Source of the DNA: an uncultured Acetatifactor sp.
GTDB lineage: Bacteria; Bacillota; Clostridia; Lachnospirales; Lachnospiraceae
DNA: 64,000 nucleotides
Direction: 5' to 3'
NCBI GenBank assembly: GCA_910585805.1
Contig: CAJUFB010000009.1
Location: 34,158-98,157, forward strand
Made by a program: the position numbers and the translations under genes. Numbering within the stretch: position 1 is the stretch's first letter; each line of letters starts with the position of its first letter. The notes under the pieces were generated by a model. It did no database searches, had not been told where the DNA came from, and saw only the letters and a program-made list of their open reading frames with translations. Positions 26,685 through 35,302 of this stretch are shown piece after piece.

Positions 26685-26753
26685 CGTTACCGTTTTAACA
26701 ATGAAAAGGCGGCATTCCGTACATCTTTGCAGAGTACAGGATATCATTATACT

Positions 26754-28709
26754 TCATTCAGGCAGGCTCGTAGATACGCACAGGCCGCCCCATCCTACCC
26801 GTGAGTTTGGATAGACATTTTCGCCCCGAAGCGCCCGGGCACCGGCCCGCAGATAGGCCTTTACTTTCTCTCCGTAAAGGAAAGGGTCGTTCCCGCGCAC
26901 GATTCCCCATTCCATCAGAAGCGCAGCGCTTCCTGCCACAATAGGCGTCGCAAAAGAGGTTCCGGTAAAAGGGGTGTATCCCCCGTAAATATCCGGTGCC
27001 AGGATACCCACGCCAGGCGCTGCCAGATCCGGTTTCGCCAGTCCGGCCGCCACCACTCCGATGGTCCGGTTGGCATCCGCATATCCCCTGCCTGAAAAGT
27101 CCGCGTAAGCCTCATATGTGCTGTCGTAGGCTCCCACGCTGAGCACCTTTGCCGCGGTGGAAGGAATGGTCAGGGTTACTTCCGGTGTGGAACGGTAGAA
27201 GCCTGTGCCGCTGCTGCGGACAGCCGAGGAAGGAAGATAGAAATAGTATCTGCCTGTCACTGCCCGCTCCGGCTCCAGACGGATGGTCCACACGCCGCTG
27301 TTGATGTAATTCCTCTCCAGGGGCAGCAGCTCAAAATAGATTTCTTCAGGCACTGCGTAGGGCGCCGGTTCTCCGAAATACACCAGGATCTCGGTTTGTT
27401 CCAGCCGGAGAGTATATTTTCCGCCGTTGATCATACGGGGCAGCTGTGCTTCCTGGCCGCCTGGGGAGCGCAGATAGATACGGTATATGTCGCAGTAATT
27501 CTTCCACAGCTGCACATTCAGGCTGCGTTCGTATTCCGCTACGGCCAGCTCTACGGAAGCCGGTCTGGCCACGGCATCTCCCATTCGGCTCGGGACAGAC
27601 GGCGCATTGTCGGTTGACAACGCTCCCGGACTGCTGCCGAAAATATTTCCTGTCGTTCTTCCGGAACCGATACCGCTGCCGGTTCCGGCAATGATACCGT
27701 CCGCGCGGTTGCCGGTGTATGTTTCGTCCAAAAGGCTGCCGGACAGATGTCCGTTGCTGTTGCCCTCGTTGCCGCTGCCCACACAGATGACGGTGCGCCC
27801 CATCTCGGCCGCGTTATCCAGAAAACGTTCCAGAAGCGAGCTGCCGTCATGAGCCCCGTACGTATTTCCGAAGCTTAAATTGATGACCACAGGCATTTTC
27901 AGCTGCATGGCCCTGCGGATGGCATAGGTTACGCCCCGCATGACCTCCGTAGTCCTGGGAAAAGAATTGACGTCGGGCTGGCCCAGCTTGACGATCAGCA
28001 GATCTGCCTCCGATGCGGTTCCCTGGTAAGAAGCGCTGTTTCCGGCTGCAATCCCTGCCACTGCGGTGCCGTGCCCTGTGGTGTCCGTACTTGGCAGCAG
28101 CTGAAACTGCTGCTGAAGAGTGGGGGCTTCCAGAGCTCTGTTGATCTGGTCGGAATCAAATTCCACGCCTGTCCGGAAACCATCAGGAGGACGCCGCGGG
28201 AGATTTCCGACGGCATTTTCCGCTTCTGCGGTCTCAGGCGCATCCGGAGTCAAAGTCTGATCCCAGAGATACCGGATCCTTGTGCTTCCGTCCCGCTTTC
28301 GGAATTCCGGCAGTCTGGCTTCGATTCCGCTGTCCAGGACTGCGATCAATACACCGGCTCCGGTGAGAAACGGATTTCTGAATGTCACCTGGGCGATACA
28401 GGAACTGTCCGCAGGCATTTCCACACCGTAAAAAAAGCGCTTCGGCTTTTCCACATATTCAATTTCCTCCAGTTCCGCCACGCTGTCCACCAGCTGCTCC
28501 GGCACCGTGAGCAAAGCAAAGCCCGCGATCAGATATTCCACCTGTATATTCAGCGGTTCCAGCGCGTCCAGGCTTCCGTGATACTTTACGATCAACTCCC
28601 ATGTTCGGTTTTCCGTGTTGAATCCTACGTTTAAATCCTCTGTTTGTTCCCTGACATCTTCTGATGTCTGCAGCGCCAGCTGCAGCAGTTCCTCCAGCTT
28701 CTGGTTCAT
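26754..28709 (-). CDS. Subtilisin-like serine protease (S8, CspB-like)
   Basis: A 651-residue S8 protease without a secretion signal. The catalytic triad is complete: Asp in IAVLDSGIE, His in DTTGHGTAVAGIA and Ser in FTGTSFATPIVAG. The oxyanion Asn lies in GSGNEGNSNG. A prodomain-like N-terminus (about 1-100) and a roughly 200-residue jelly-roll insertion between the Asn and Ser (about 330-540) match the Csp-type subtilases of Clostridia. In spore formers, Csp proteases activate germination; many gut Clostridia carry extra copies of unknown role. The ATG at 28709 has AAAGGA ahead; an alternative ATG lies at 28727. It is monocistronic, convergent with the unknown helical-protein gene. Confidence 0.9.
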   Translation of the reverse strand: MNQKLEELLQLALQTSEDVREQTEDLNVGFNTENRTWELIVKYHGSLDALEPLNIQVEYLIAGFALLTVPEQLVDSVAELEEIEYVEKPKRFFYGVEMPADSSCIAQVTFRNPFLTGAGVLIAVLDSGIEARLPEFRKRDGSTRIRYLWDQTLTPDAPETAEAENAVGNLPRRPPDGFRTGVEFDSDQINRALEAPTLQQQFQLLPSTDTTGHGTAVAGIAAGNSASYQGTASEADLLIVKLGQPDVNSFPRTTEVMRGVTYAIRRAMQLKMPVVINLSFGNTYGAHDGSSLLERFLDNAAEMGRTVICVGSGNEGNSNGHLSGSLLDETYTGNRADGIIAGTGSGIGSGRTTGNIFGSSPGALSTDNAPSVPSRMGDAVARPASVELAVAEYERSLNVQLWKNYCDIYRIYLRSPGGQEAQLPRMINGGKYTLRLEQTEILVYFGEPAPYAVPEEIYFELLPLERNYINSGVWTIRLEPERAVTGRYYFYLPSSAVRSSGTGFYRSTPEVTLTIPSTAAKVLSVGAYDSTYEAYADFSGRGYADANRTIGVVAAGLAKPDLAAPGVGILAPDIYGGYTPFTGTSFATPIVAGSAALLMEWGIVRGNDPFLYGEKVKAYLRAGARALRGENVYPNSRVGWGGLCVSTSLPE

Positions 28710-28884
28710 ATACCGGGATCCTTTCATTTATCGGAATTCCAGGCGGAGGCCGGCAGCTGCCTGCCGGGAAGCTTTCGGTTCGCGGGGAATTCTCATCCTG
28801 TTATACTTAGAAATTGTCGGAAAATAACTGCTGCAATTGCTTCAGGCAAAAGCCCGGAAATTCAATTAAAATTGCCATAAACTT

Positions 28885-29001
28885 GCAGCAGTTATTTGCA
28901 GACACTTCCTTACGAGCGATGAAATTTGCCACAATGTCCCCGGCATCTTTCGTTCGTGAGTCGGGATGCCTGGCAAGTTTCAATGATCGTCAGTATATAT
29001 T
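28885..29001 (+). repeat. Dispersed repeat A, copy 2 with the TTTGCAGACACTTCC flank
   Basis: The core at 28940-29001 matches copies 1 and 3. The preceding part (about 28915-28939) is shared with copy 3, giving some 85-90 bases of inverted identity across the pyruvate:ferredoxin oxidoreductase gene. The 5' flank 28885-28913, containing TTTGCAGACACTTCCTTAC, also recurs at 56035-56063. Confidence 0.85.
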
Positions 29002-29028
29002 ATATGCCGGAAGCCGGAAGAATTCGCC

Positions 29029-32000
29029 TTATGGCAGGAGGTCGGCATAAAAACGCTCCAGTTTTTTCAGATACTGATACCGTTCCCTGGCCTGTGCGGA
29101 AGCCTGGCGGAACAATTCCTCCGCTTCCTCAGGGTGATACCGTTTCAGGGAATCGTAACGTATTTCACCATCTAAAAACATCTCATATTCCAGCTTTGGC
29201 TCGCCGCTGTCCAGGAGGAAAGGATTTTTCCCCAGTTCCTTCAGGGATGGGTTGAAGCGGAAGAGATGATAGTAGCCGGCATCCACCGCCTTTTTGGCCT
29301 CCTGGGGCGTGCTTCCCAGGCCTGCGCGGATGCCGTGGGCGATACAGGTGGCATAGGCGATGACCAGGGAAGGGCCCGGATAGGCGGCAGCTTCCGTGAG
29401 CGCGCGGACCGTTTGGCTCAGATCGGCGCCCATGGCAATCTGGGCCACATATACGGTGCCGTAGGTCATGGCCATGGCTGCCAGGTCCTTTTTGGGCGTC
29501 TGCTTGCCGCCGGAGGCAAATTTGGCAGTGGAGCCCAGAGGGGTTGCCTTGGAAGCCTGGCCGCCGGTGTTGGAGTAGACTTCCGTGTTCAGCACCAGGA
29601 TATTGATATTCTTTCCGCTGGCCAGCACATGGTCCAGGCCGCTGAAGCCGATGTCGTAGGCCCAGCCGTCGCCGCCTACGATCCACTGTATGGTGGGAGT
29701 GGAATTCCCGGCAGACTCTGAACCGAGAGTCCCGCAGGAGAGGGTATGGCGTCTGGCGGCCGTTTCCTGTGCCATCAGCATGCCGTAACCGAATTCGGCG
29801 GCATCTTCGAACAGGGAATTGGACCAGGCGGGGCCATGGCCCTTCTCATCCAGGGTGTAAGCGCAGGAGGGCGAGGAATTGGCCCAGATGGAGCTGCATC
29901 CGGTGGCGTTGGCAATATACATTCTGTCTCCGAAAAGCTGGGTCAGCAGCTTGACATAGGGTGTCTCGCCGCAGCCGGCGCAGGCGCCGGAGAATTCCAT
30001 CAGAGGGCGCAGGAACTGGCTCCCCCTGGGGGTATCCGGACGGAATTTTTCGGCGGCTTCCCGGCATGGCAGAAGCGGTTTACAGTAGTCGAAAATATCC
30101 TGGTTTTTGCTGTAAATCCCGCTTTCCAGCGCTTTGTTGACAGGAACCATCTCCAGCGCCTTAGACGGCTTTTCTTCGCCGCTTTTTTGCTTTCCGGGAC
30201 AGACGGCAGCACATGTTCCACAGCCGGTGCAGTCTGCGGAGGAGACGGTGATGGCAAAGCTGTATCCCTCCATACCCATCATGGGAATGCTCTGGAATCC
30301 CAGCGGCGCATCGGCCGGACAAGGCTCCCGCAGCACTGCCGGGCGGATGACTGCATGGGGGCAGACAAAGGAACAGCGGGTGCACTGGACACAGTTTTCA
30401 GGCTTCCAGACGGGGATTTCCGTAGCCACGCCCCGTCTTTCATGAGCGCTGCTACCGGGGGGAGTATAACCGTCCGCATAGGGCAGAAAAGCGGATACGG
30501 GCAGTTCATTGCCGCGCTGGTCCGTTACCGGCTGCTGGATAATTCTGACGAAATCCAGCATTTCCTGCCTGTCAGGAAGGGGCGTATTGTCCAGTGCAGC
30601 CTGGGAACCGGAACCGCTGGAACCGGCGCAGGGCCGGGATTCCGGGCAGGTGTTTGATTCGGCACAGTACTGTTCTTCCGGGGCGCAGCCGGCCCAGGAT
30701 TCGGGTATTTCGATTTCCAGGATCTCCGAAAAGCCTCTGTCTATGGCCGTTCTGTTCATTTCCAAAATCTTCCCCCCGTTTTTGCCGTAGCTTTTTTCCG
30801 CTGCTTCCTTCATCCACCGTCTGGCATCTTCAGGGTCCAGCAGGCCGGATACGGCAAAGAAAGCTGCCTGGAGGATGGTACTGATCTTATTGTTCAGGCC
30901 GATTTCCTTTCCGATGCCGATGGCGTCTATGACGAATAGACGGATGCCGTGCCGCGCGATATAGGCTTTTGCCGCTTCCGGCAGATATGCGTCAAGCTGT
31001 TCCGGGACAGAAGGGTTTTCAGCCTGTTTTTCAAAATGAAAATTCACCAGGAAAGCGCCTCCGTCCTTCACCTCCCGGACCATATCGTATTTGTGCAGGT
31101 ATACCGGGTTGTGGCAGGCTACCAGGTCGGCTTTGTGGATGAGATAGGCGCTGCGGATGGGCACTTTCCCAAACCGCAGATGGGAGATGGTCAGCCCTCT
31201 GGACTTTTTGGAATCGTACTCAAAATATCCCTGGGCATCCATATCCGTGTGGTTGCCGATGATCTTGATGGCATTTTTGGTGGCGCTGACCGTGCCGTCT
31301 CCGCCCAGTCCCCAGAATTTGCAGGCGACCACCTGGGAGGAGGCGCTTTCCGGCATGGAGGGAACAGGCAGGGACAGATGTGTCACATCGTCGGTGATGC
31401 CCACTGTAAAGGGGCTTTTTACGTGGTTATCGTAGACTGCGGCAATCTGATCGGGGGTGGTGTCTTTGGAACTTAAGCCATAACGCCCGGAGAAGACACG
31501 GATTCCCGTTTCCGGAGAGCGGAAACCTGTTTTCGGCGCCGATTTCTGTGCCGCCGGGGCGGAGGCTGCTGTATCGGAGGCAGTTTCCATACTTTGACAG
31601 GAACGGCAGTTGGTGGAATCGAAACGTGATTCCGGAATCCGAACCGGACAGCCGCACTGCAGCAAGGCTGCAATCACATCCAGGTAGAGCGGCTCTCCCG
31701 GGGCGCCGGGTTCTTTGGTGCGGTCCAGAACCGTGATCTGACGGACGCTTTCCGGAAGCTTTTCCACAAGGTGAGCGGCACTGAAGGGGCGGTATAAATG
31801 TACGGTGATCAGCCCGTATTTTTTCTCGGGAACGCTGTCGACATATTCCTTTATGGTCTCGCAGATGCTTCCCATGGCAATGACGACATGCTCTGCATCG
31901 GGGGCGCCGTAGTAATCGAACAGACCGTAGGAGGTGCCCAGGCGCGCATTGATCTCTTCCAGCGTACGCTCTACGATCTGCGGCAGCGCCTGATAAAAAG

Positions 32001-32721
32001 GGTTGGAAGCTTCCCTGGCCTGAAAGAAAATATCGGGATTCTGAGCAGAACCGTACACCTTTCCGTGAGATGGGTGAAGACAGCGCTCCCGGAAATCTTC
32101 AACGGCTTTTCGGTTCAGCATGGATGCCAGGTCTTTGTAGTCCCAGACCTTTATCTTATGCAGTTCATGGGAAGTGCGGAAGCCGTCGAAGAAATTGACA
32201 AAGGGAACCCGGCTTTCCAGGGCTGCCAGATGGGCCACGGGAGCCAGGTCCATGACTTCCTGTACGCTGCTCTCCGAAAGAAAAGCCACGCCTGTCTGGC
32301 GGCAGGCATAGATGTCGGAGTGGTCTCCGAAAATGGACAGGGCGTGGGTGGCGATGGACCTTGCCGCCACATGAATGACGCCGGGCAGCAGTTCCCCTGC
32401 CATGCGGTAGAGATTGGGCAGCATGAGCAGCAGCCCCTGGGAAGCGGTGAAGGTGGTGGCAAGCGTTCCTGCCAACAGCGCCCCGTGTACGGCAGCGGCG
32501 GCGCCGGCTTCCGACTGCATCTGGGAGATGACCATGGGGCAGCCGTATATGTTTTTTCGCCCGTTTCCTGCCCATTCATCGCATAATTCCGCCATGGGGG
32601 AGGAAGGGGTGATGGGGAAAATGGCGGCGGCTTCACTGTAGGCATAAGCCACATGGGCAGCGGCCTGACAGCCGTCCATGGTCTGGGTGTCACGTATCAG
32701 CGTGTCTGTTTTTTTCGACAT
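29029..32721 (-). CDS. nifJ: Pyruvate:ferredoxin (flavodoxin) oxidoreductase
   Basis: A 1230-residue homodimeric-type enzyme that converts pyruvate and CoA to acetyl-CoA and CO2 and reduces ferredoxin, central to anaerobic fermentation. Domains run in order: pyrimidine-binding domain (ITPSSPMAELCDEW), transketolase C-like domain, and the EKR linker. A double 4Fe-4S ferredoxin domain (CVQCTRCSFVCP and CTGCGTCAAVCP) and the thiamine-diphosphate domain (GGDGWAYDIGFSGLDHVL, NTEVYSNTGGQ) follow. Two low-complexity Ser/Ala/Cys/Pro-rich inserts (about residues 385-415 and 715-750) make it longer than the usual 1170-1190. The start at 32721 has GGAGGT ahead; the 14 extra upstream residues are doubtful. 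It is flanked by inverted repeats. Confidence 0.96.
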   Translation of the reverse strand: MSKKTDTLIRDTQTMDGCQAAAHVAYAYSEAAAIFPITPSSPMAELCDEWAGNGRKNIYGCPMVISQMQSEAGAAAAVHGALLAGTLATTFTASQGLLLMLPNLYRMAGELLPGVIHVAARSIATHALSIFGDHSDIYACRQTGVAFLSESSVQEVMDLAPVAHLAALESRVPFVNFFDGFRTSHELHKIKVWDYKDLASMLNRKAVEDFRERCLHPSHGKVYGSAQNPDIFFQAREASNPFYQALPQIVERTLEEINARLGTSYGLFDYYGAPDAEHVVIAMGSICETIKEYVDSVPEKKYGLITVHLYRPFSAAHLVEKLPESVRQITVLDRTKEPGAPGEPLYLDVIAALLQCGCPVRIPESRFDSTNCRSCQSMETASDTAASAPAAQKSAPKTGFRSPETGIRVFSGRYGLSSKDTTPDQIAAVYDNHVKSPFTVGITDDVTHLSLPVPSMPESASSQVVACKFWGLGGDGTVSATKNAIKIIGNHTDMDAQGYFEYDSKKSRGLTISHLRFGKVPIRSAYLIHKADLVACHNPVYLHKYDMVREVKDGGAFLVNFHFEKQAENPSVPEQLDAYLPEAAKAYIARHGIRLFVIDAIGIGKEIGLNNKISTILQAAFFAVSGLLDPEDARRWMKEAAEKSYGKNGGKILEMNRTAIDRGFSEILEIEIPESWAGCAPEEQYCAESNTCPESRPCAGSSGSGSQAALDNTPLPDRQEMLDFVRIIQQPVTDQRGNELPVSAFLPYADGYTPPGSSAHERRGVATEIPVWKPENCVQCTRCSFVCPHAVIRPAVLREPCPADAPLGFQSIPMMGMEGYSFAITVSSADCTGCGTCAAVCPGKQKSGEEKPSKALEMVPVNKALESGIYSKNQDIFDYCKPLLPCREAAEKFRPDTPRGSQFLRPLMEFSGACAGCGETPYVKLLTQLFGDRMYIANATGCSSIWANSSPSCAYTLDEKGHGPAWSNSLFEDAAEFGYGMLMAQETAARRHTLSCGTLGSESAGNSTPTIQWIVGGDGWAYDIGFSGLDHVLASGKNINILVLNTEVYSNTGGQASKATPLGSTAKFASGGKQTPKKDLAAMAMTYGTVYVAQIAMGADLSQTVRALTEAAAYPGPSLVIAYATCIAHGIRAGLGSTPQEAKKAVDAGYYHLFRFNPSLKELGKNPFLLDSGEPKLEYEMFLDGEIRYDSLKRYHPEEAEELFRQASAQARERYQYLKKLERFYADLLP

Positions 32722-32788
32722 AAAAATAACCTCCGGAAATGGATTACACTGCGGTATCTCCATTATCTTTTCCCGGAGGATATCAATT

Positions 32789-32873
32789 TATACTGACGAT
32801 CATTGAAACTTGCCAGACGTCCCGACTCACGAGCGAAAGATGCCGGGGACATTGTGGCAAATTTCATCGCTTG
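32789..32873 (-). repeat. Dispersed repeat A, copy 3 (inverted)
   Basis: The reverse complement of 28915-29000 with few differences. The core is 32789-32846. It lies just upstream of the oxidoreductase start, so its GTCAGTATAAAT end points towards that gene. Confidence 0.85.
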
Positions 32874-32949
32874 TGAGTATATACTGCGCACCGGTTGAAT
32901 TTGCAGTACAACCCGACTGCAGACCGCCAGCCAGGTATTTTCCCGGAGG

Positions 32950-32981
32950 CATCACTGTAAATCCCGGAGGTTTGCAGTATA
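32950..32981 (+). repeat. Dispersed repeat C, copy 1
   Basis: CATCACTGTAAATCCCGG followed by TTTGCAGTATA; a second copy is at 52319-52350 upstream of purD. Confidence 0.7.
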
Positions 32982-33063
32982 TGCCTGTATCTGCCGTTTA
33001 TACCCGTGACCGGGGAAAACTGTGTTCCGGCTTTGCGGCTTTGCGGGATCGCGGGCAAAAGGC

Positions 33064-33981
33064 TTATTTTAAAAACCCGTTTACGATCTGTGCCTCCGCC
33101 TCTTCTTCCGTCAGTCCCAGGGTCATCAGCTTGGTGATCTGGTCTCCGGCAATCTTTCCGATTGCGGCTTCATGGATCAGTTCCGCGTCAAGGTCCGCGG
33201 CGGTGATTTCAGGAACGGCGCTGATCCTGGCACGGTCCATGATGATGCCGTCACATTCGGAATGCCCCTTGCAGCGGTTGTTGCCGTTGATTCTGGAGTA
33301 GAAGACCTGGCGGGAATCATCTCTGGCCACGGAGCGTGAGATGATATTGGCGCTGGAGCCTGCCCCGTCCAGTTCCACATGGAAGGAAGTTTCGGCGGTC
33401 TGGTTTCCGTGGGTCATGAGCTTTTCGGTGACGATGATCCTGGCGCCGTCGGCAAGCCTGGCGCTGGTGAGACGTTTTGTGGAGTCTACCCCTTTGATCT
33501 GGACGGTCTCCATCTCCATGAAACTGTTTTCGCCCACTTCCACTCTTGTCTCCGGATTCATGATGCGCCCGCCGCTGCCGTCACCGCTTCCGTAGTGCTT
33601 TTCCACATATTTTACATGGGAGTTTTTTCCTATGTAAAAGGCGTGTATGCCGTCGTGGCGGCTGTCGCTGTCGCCGCTGTTGTGTATGCCACAGCCGGCT
33701 ACAATGGTCACGTCGCAGTCGTCGCCCACATAGAAATCGTTATAGACCATTTCGGTCAATCCGCTCTGGCTTAAGACCACGGGGATATGCACACTTTCCT
33801 TTTTGGTGCCTGGTTTGATGACGATGTCGATCCCCTGTTTGTCATTTTTGGTAACTATGTCAATGTGAGCGGTGGTAGAGCGTTCCACACTCTGCCCGTT
33901 GGCGCGGATATTGTAGGCTCCGGCCGGCATCTCATGCAGCCCGGCCACCTGCTCCAGCAGATTTTTCTGAATTTCGTCCAT
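33064..33981 (-). CDS. sufB: SufB/SufD-like Fe-S cluster scaffold of a minimal Suf system
   Basis: A 305-residue SufBD-core protein that builds Fe-S clusters with the SufC ATPase encoded upstream. The beta-helix core is seen in SGLTEMVYNDFYVGDDCDVTIVAGCGIHN and in HDGIHAFYIGKNSHVKYVEKHYG. The C-terminal region has RSVARDDSRQVFYSRI, CKGHSECDGIIMD and the HEAAIGKIAGDQ motif. It lacks the long N-terminal extension of standard SufB (about 470 residues) and has no SufS, SufU or SufD beside it. A two-gene SufC-SufB set of this kind is found in many anaerobes and is considered an ancestral minimal system. The start has AGGAGG well placed. Confidence 0.9.
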   Translation of the reverse strand: MDEIQKNLLEQVAGLHEMPAGAYNIRANGQSVERSTTAHIDIVTKNDKQGIDIVIKPGTKKESVHIPVVLSQSGLTEMVYNDFYVGDDCDVTIVAGCGIHNSGDSDSRHDGIHAFYIGKNSHVKYVEKHYGSGDGSGGRIMNPETRVEVGENSFMEMETVQIKGVDSTKRLTSARLADGARIIVTEKLMTHGNQTAETSFHVELDGAGSSANIISRSVARDDSRQVFYSRINGNNRCKGHSECDGIIMDRARISAVPEITAADLDAELIHEAAIGKIAGDQITKLMTLGLTEEEAEAQIVNGFLK

Positions 33982-33997
33982 ATAATCCTCCTATTTT

Positions 33998-34123
33998 AGT
34001 TCCGCAGATGTATCGCCAATACCCGGCTCAGCAGAGAATTTTCGTACGCCAGGTGATGCGTCCGAAAATCCTCTGGGGTATTGGCGATACATCTGCTGAT
34101 TCCAGTTCCGCAGATGTATCGCC
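33998..34123. repeat. Long hairpin element between sufC and sufB
   Basis: A 20-base arm at 34004-34023 (GCAGATGTATCGCCAATACC) is exactly complementary to 34077-34096. An inner imperfect arm pair (CAGAGAATTTTCG with CGAAAATCCTCTG) extends the stem. A third, direct copy of CCGCAGATGTATCGCCAATA lies at 34108-34126 next to the sufC stop. The transcript of sufCB would fold here. Confidence 0.88.
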
Positions 34124-34127
34124 AATA

Positions 34128-34874
34128 TCATATATTCTTCTTATAAAATTTGCAGCCTTCTGTCCCTTTCAGCAATTCGGGCAGAATCTCGCCCCGCTTT
34201 CCTCTGGCGGCCACATTGCCCTCTGCCAGTACGACAATTTCGTCCGCAATGTTCAGGATGCGTTCCTGATGGGAGATAATAATCAGGGAATTGTCGCTGT
34301 CCCGGTGCATTTCCTCGAAAACCTGGATGAGATTGTTAAAGCTCCACAGGTCGATGCCGGCTTCCGGTTCGTCGAAGACGGACAGGGGCGTGTTGCGGGC
34401 GATGATGGTGGCGATTTCAATCCGCTTCAGTTCCCCGCCGGAGAGGCTGGAGTCCACGTCGCGGTTGACATAATCCCTTGCGCACAGTCCTACCTTTGAC
34501 AGATAGTCGCAGATGGAGGGAAATTTGATTGCGGAACATCCGCTTTCCGTCTTTCCGGCGGCAAGCTGGATCAAATCCTTTACTTTTACCCCCTTGAAAC
34601 GAACCGGCGACTGGAATGCAAAACTGATGCCCAGTCTGGCCCGTTCCGTGATATTCATATGGGTAATGTCAGTGCCGTTGTAAAGTATTCTGCCAGAGGT
34701 GGGCGTCTCAATTCCCATGATCAGCTTCGCCAATGTGGATTTGCCGCCGCCGTTGGGGCCCGTGATGGCGATAAAAGCATGGTCCTCAAAAACAAGGTTT
34801 ACATCTCTGATGATTTCTTTGTGTTTGTCGGCATCGTCAGATACCTGAAAACAGAGATTCTGTAATTCAAGCAT
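34128..34874 (-). CDS. sufC: SufC, Fe-S assembly ATPase
   Basis: A 248-residue ABC-type ATPase without membrane segments. Walker A is GPNGGGKSTLAKLI (about 38-51), the signature is SLSGGELKRIEIA, and Walker B is LSVFDEPEAGID with an H-loop in IISHQERIL. Its closeness to the Suf ATPase rather than transport ATPases is shown by the DEPEAGIDLWS segment and by the sufB gene just downstream on the same strand. It would drive the conformational change that loads clusters on SufB. The start at 34874 has GGGAGGA ahead. A 146-base hairpin-rich spacer separates it from sufB, which may set their ratio. Confidence 0.93.
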   Translation of the reverse strand: MLELQNLCFQVSDDADKHKEIIRDVNLVFEDHAFIAITGPNGGGKSTLAKLIMGIETPTSGRILYNGTDITHMNITERARLGISFAFQSPVRFKGVKVKDLIQLAAGKTESGCSAIKFPSICDYLSKVGLCARDYVNRDVDSSLSGGELKRIEIATIIARNTPLSVFDEPEAGIDLWSFNNLIQVFEEMHRDSDNSLIIISHQERILNIADEIVVLAEGNVAARGKRGEILPELLKGTEGCKFYKKNI

Positions 34875-35159
34875 AAGTATCCTCCCTGTCAGCCTTCATT
34901 CAGGCTGTCTATGTATTGATAACAGATCATACGGAAGTGCTGAAAATAAATCTGATGGCCAGTCTCCCGTTTCATGCCGCAGATATTCCGGTAACATGGC
35001 CTGCAGAACGGTTCCCGCATACTTTTTATACAGTATAACACAGAAAAAAGAAAATCTATACAAATTTAGGGAATTTTTATATTATTCAAAACATTCCGGC
35101 AACGGTTTTATTATTCGTTTGAAGCTCCTTAAAGAAAATAATCTGCGGACATGAGACGG

Positions 35160-35190
35160 AAAAAGGGCTGTCACAGGGAAGGGACAGCCC
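35160..35190 (-). terminator. Terminator of the debranching-enzyme gene
   Basis: GGGCTGTC (35165-35172) pairs with GACAGCCC (35183-35190), and an A-run at 35160-35164 gives a U-tail on the minus strand. It lies downstream of the minus-strand debranching-enzyme gene. Confidence 0.75.
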
Positions 35191-35212
35191 CGGGAAGAGG
35201 ACGCAGGTTCAC

Positions 35213-35267
35213 AAATGCAGCCGAAATACAGCCGAAATACAGCCGAAATGCAGCCGAAATGCAGCCG
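35213..35267. repeat. 11-bp tandem repeat, five copies
   Basis: Five consecutive copies of AAATRCAGCCG between the debranching-enzyme stop and its terminator. Confidence 0.9.
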
Positions 35268-35302
35268 ATAACCGCAATTTATGGACAGACGCTGTAAAGG
35301 GA

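Larger units (their letters stand above)
32722..33063. other. 342-base region between sufB and the oxidoreductase gene
   Basis: No gene seen. It holds the oxidoreductase leader, inverted repeat A copy 3 (32789-32873) and repeat C copy 1 (32950-32981), with several TGCAGTA motifs between. Confidence 0.6.
34875..35302. other. Gene-free 428-base region
   Basis: An AT-rich part (35020-35150) probably carries the minus-strand sufC promoter, which I cannot fix precisely. It also contains the terminator at 35160 and the 11-bp tandem repeat at 35213. No gene seen. Confidence 0.55.

Noticed and set aside
28897..32873. Composite transposon carrying the oxidoreductase gene
   Set aside because: The flanking repeats are short, no transposase is present, and a third copy lies elsewhere, so a dispersed non-coding repeat is more likely.
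35213..35267. Iterons of a replication origin
   Set aside because: The 11-base units are in a 3' untranslated region with no replication gene nearby.
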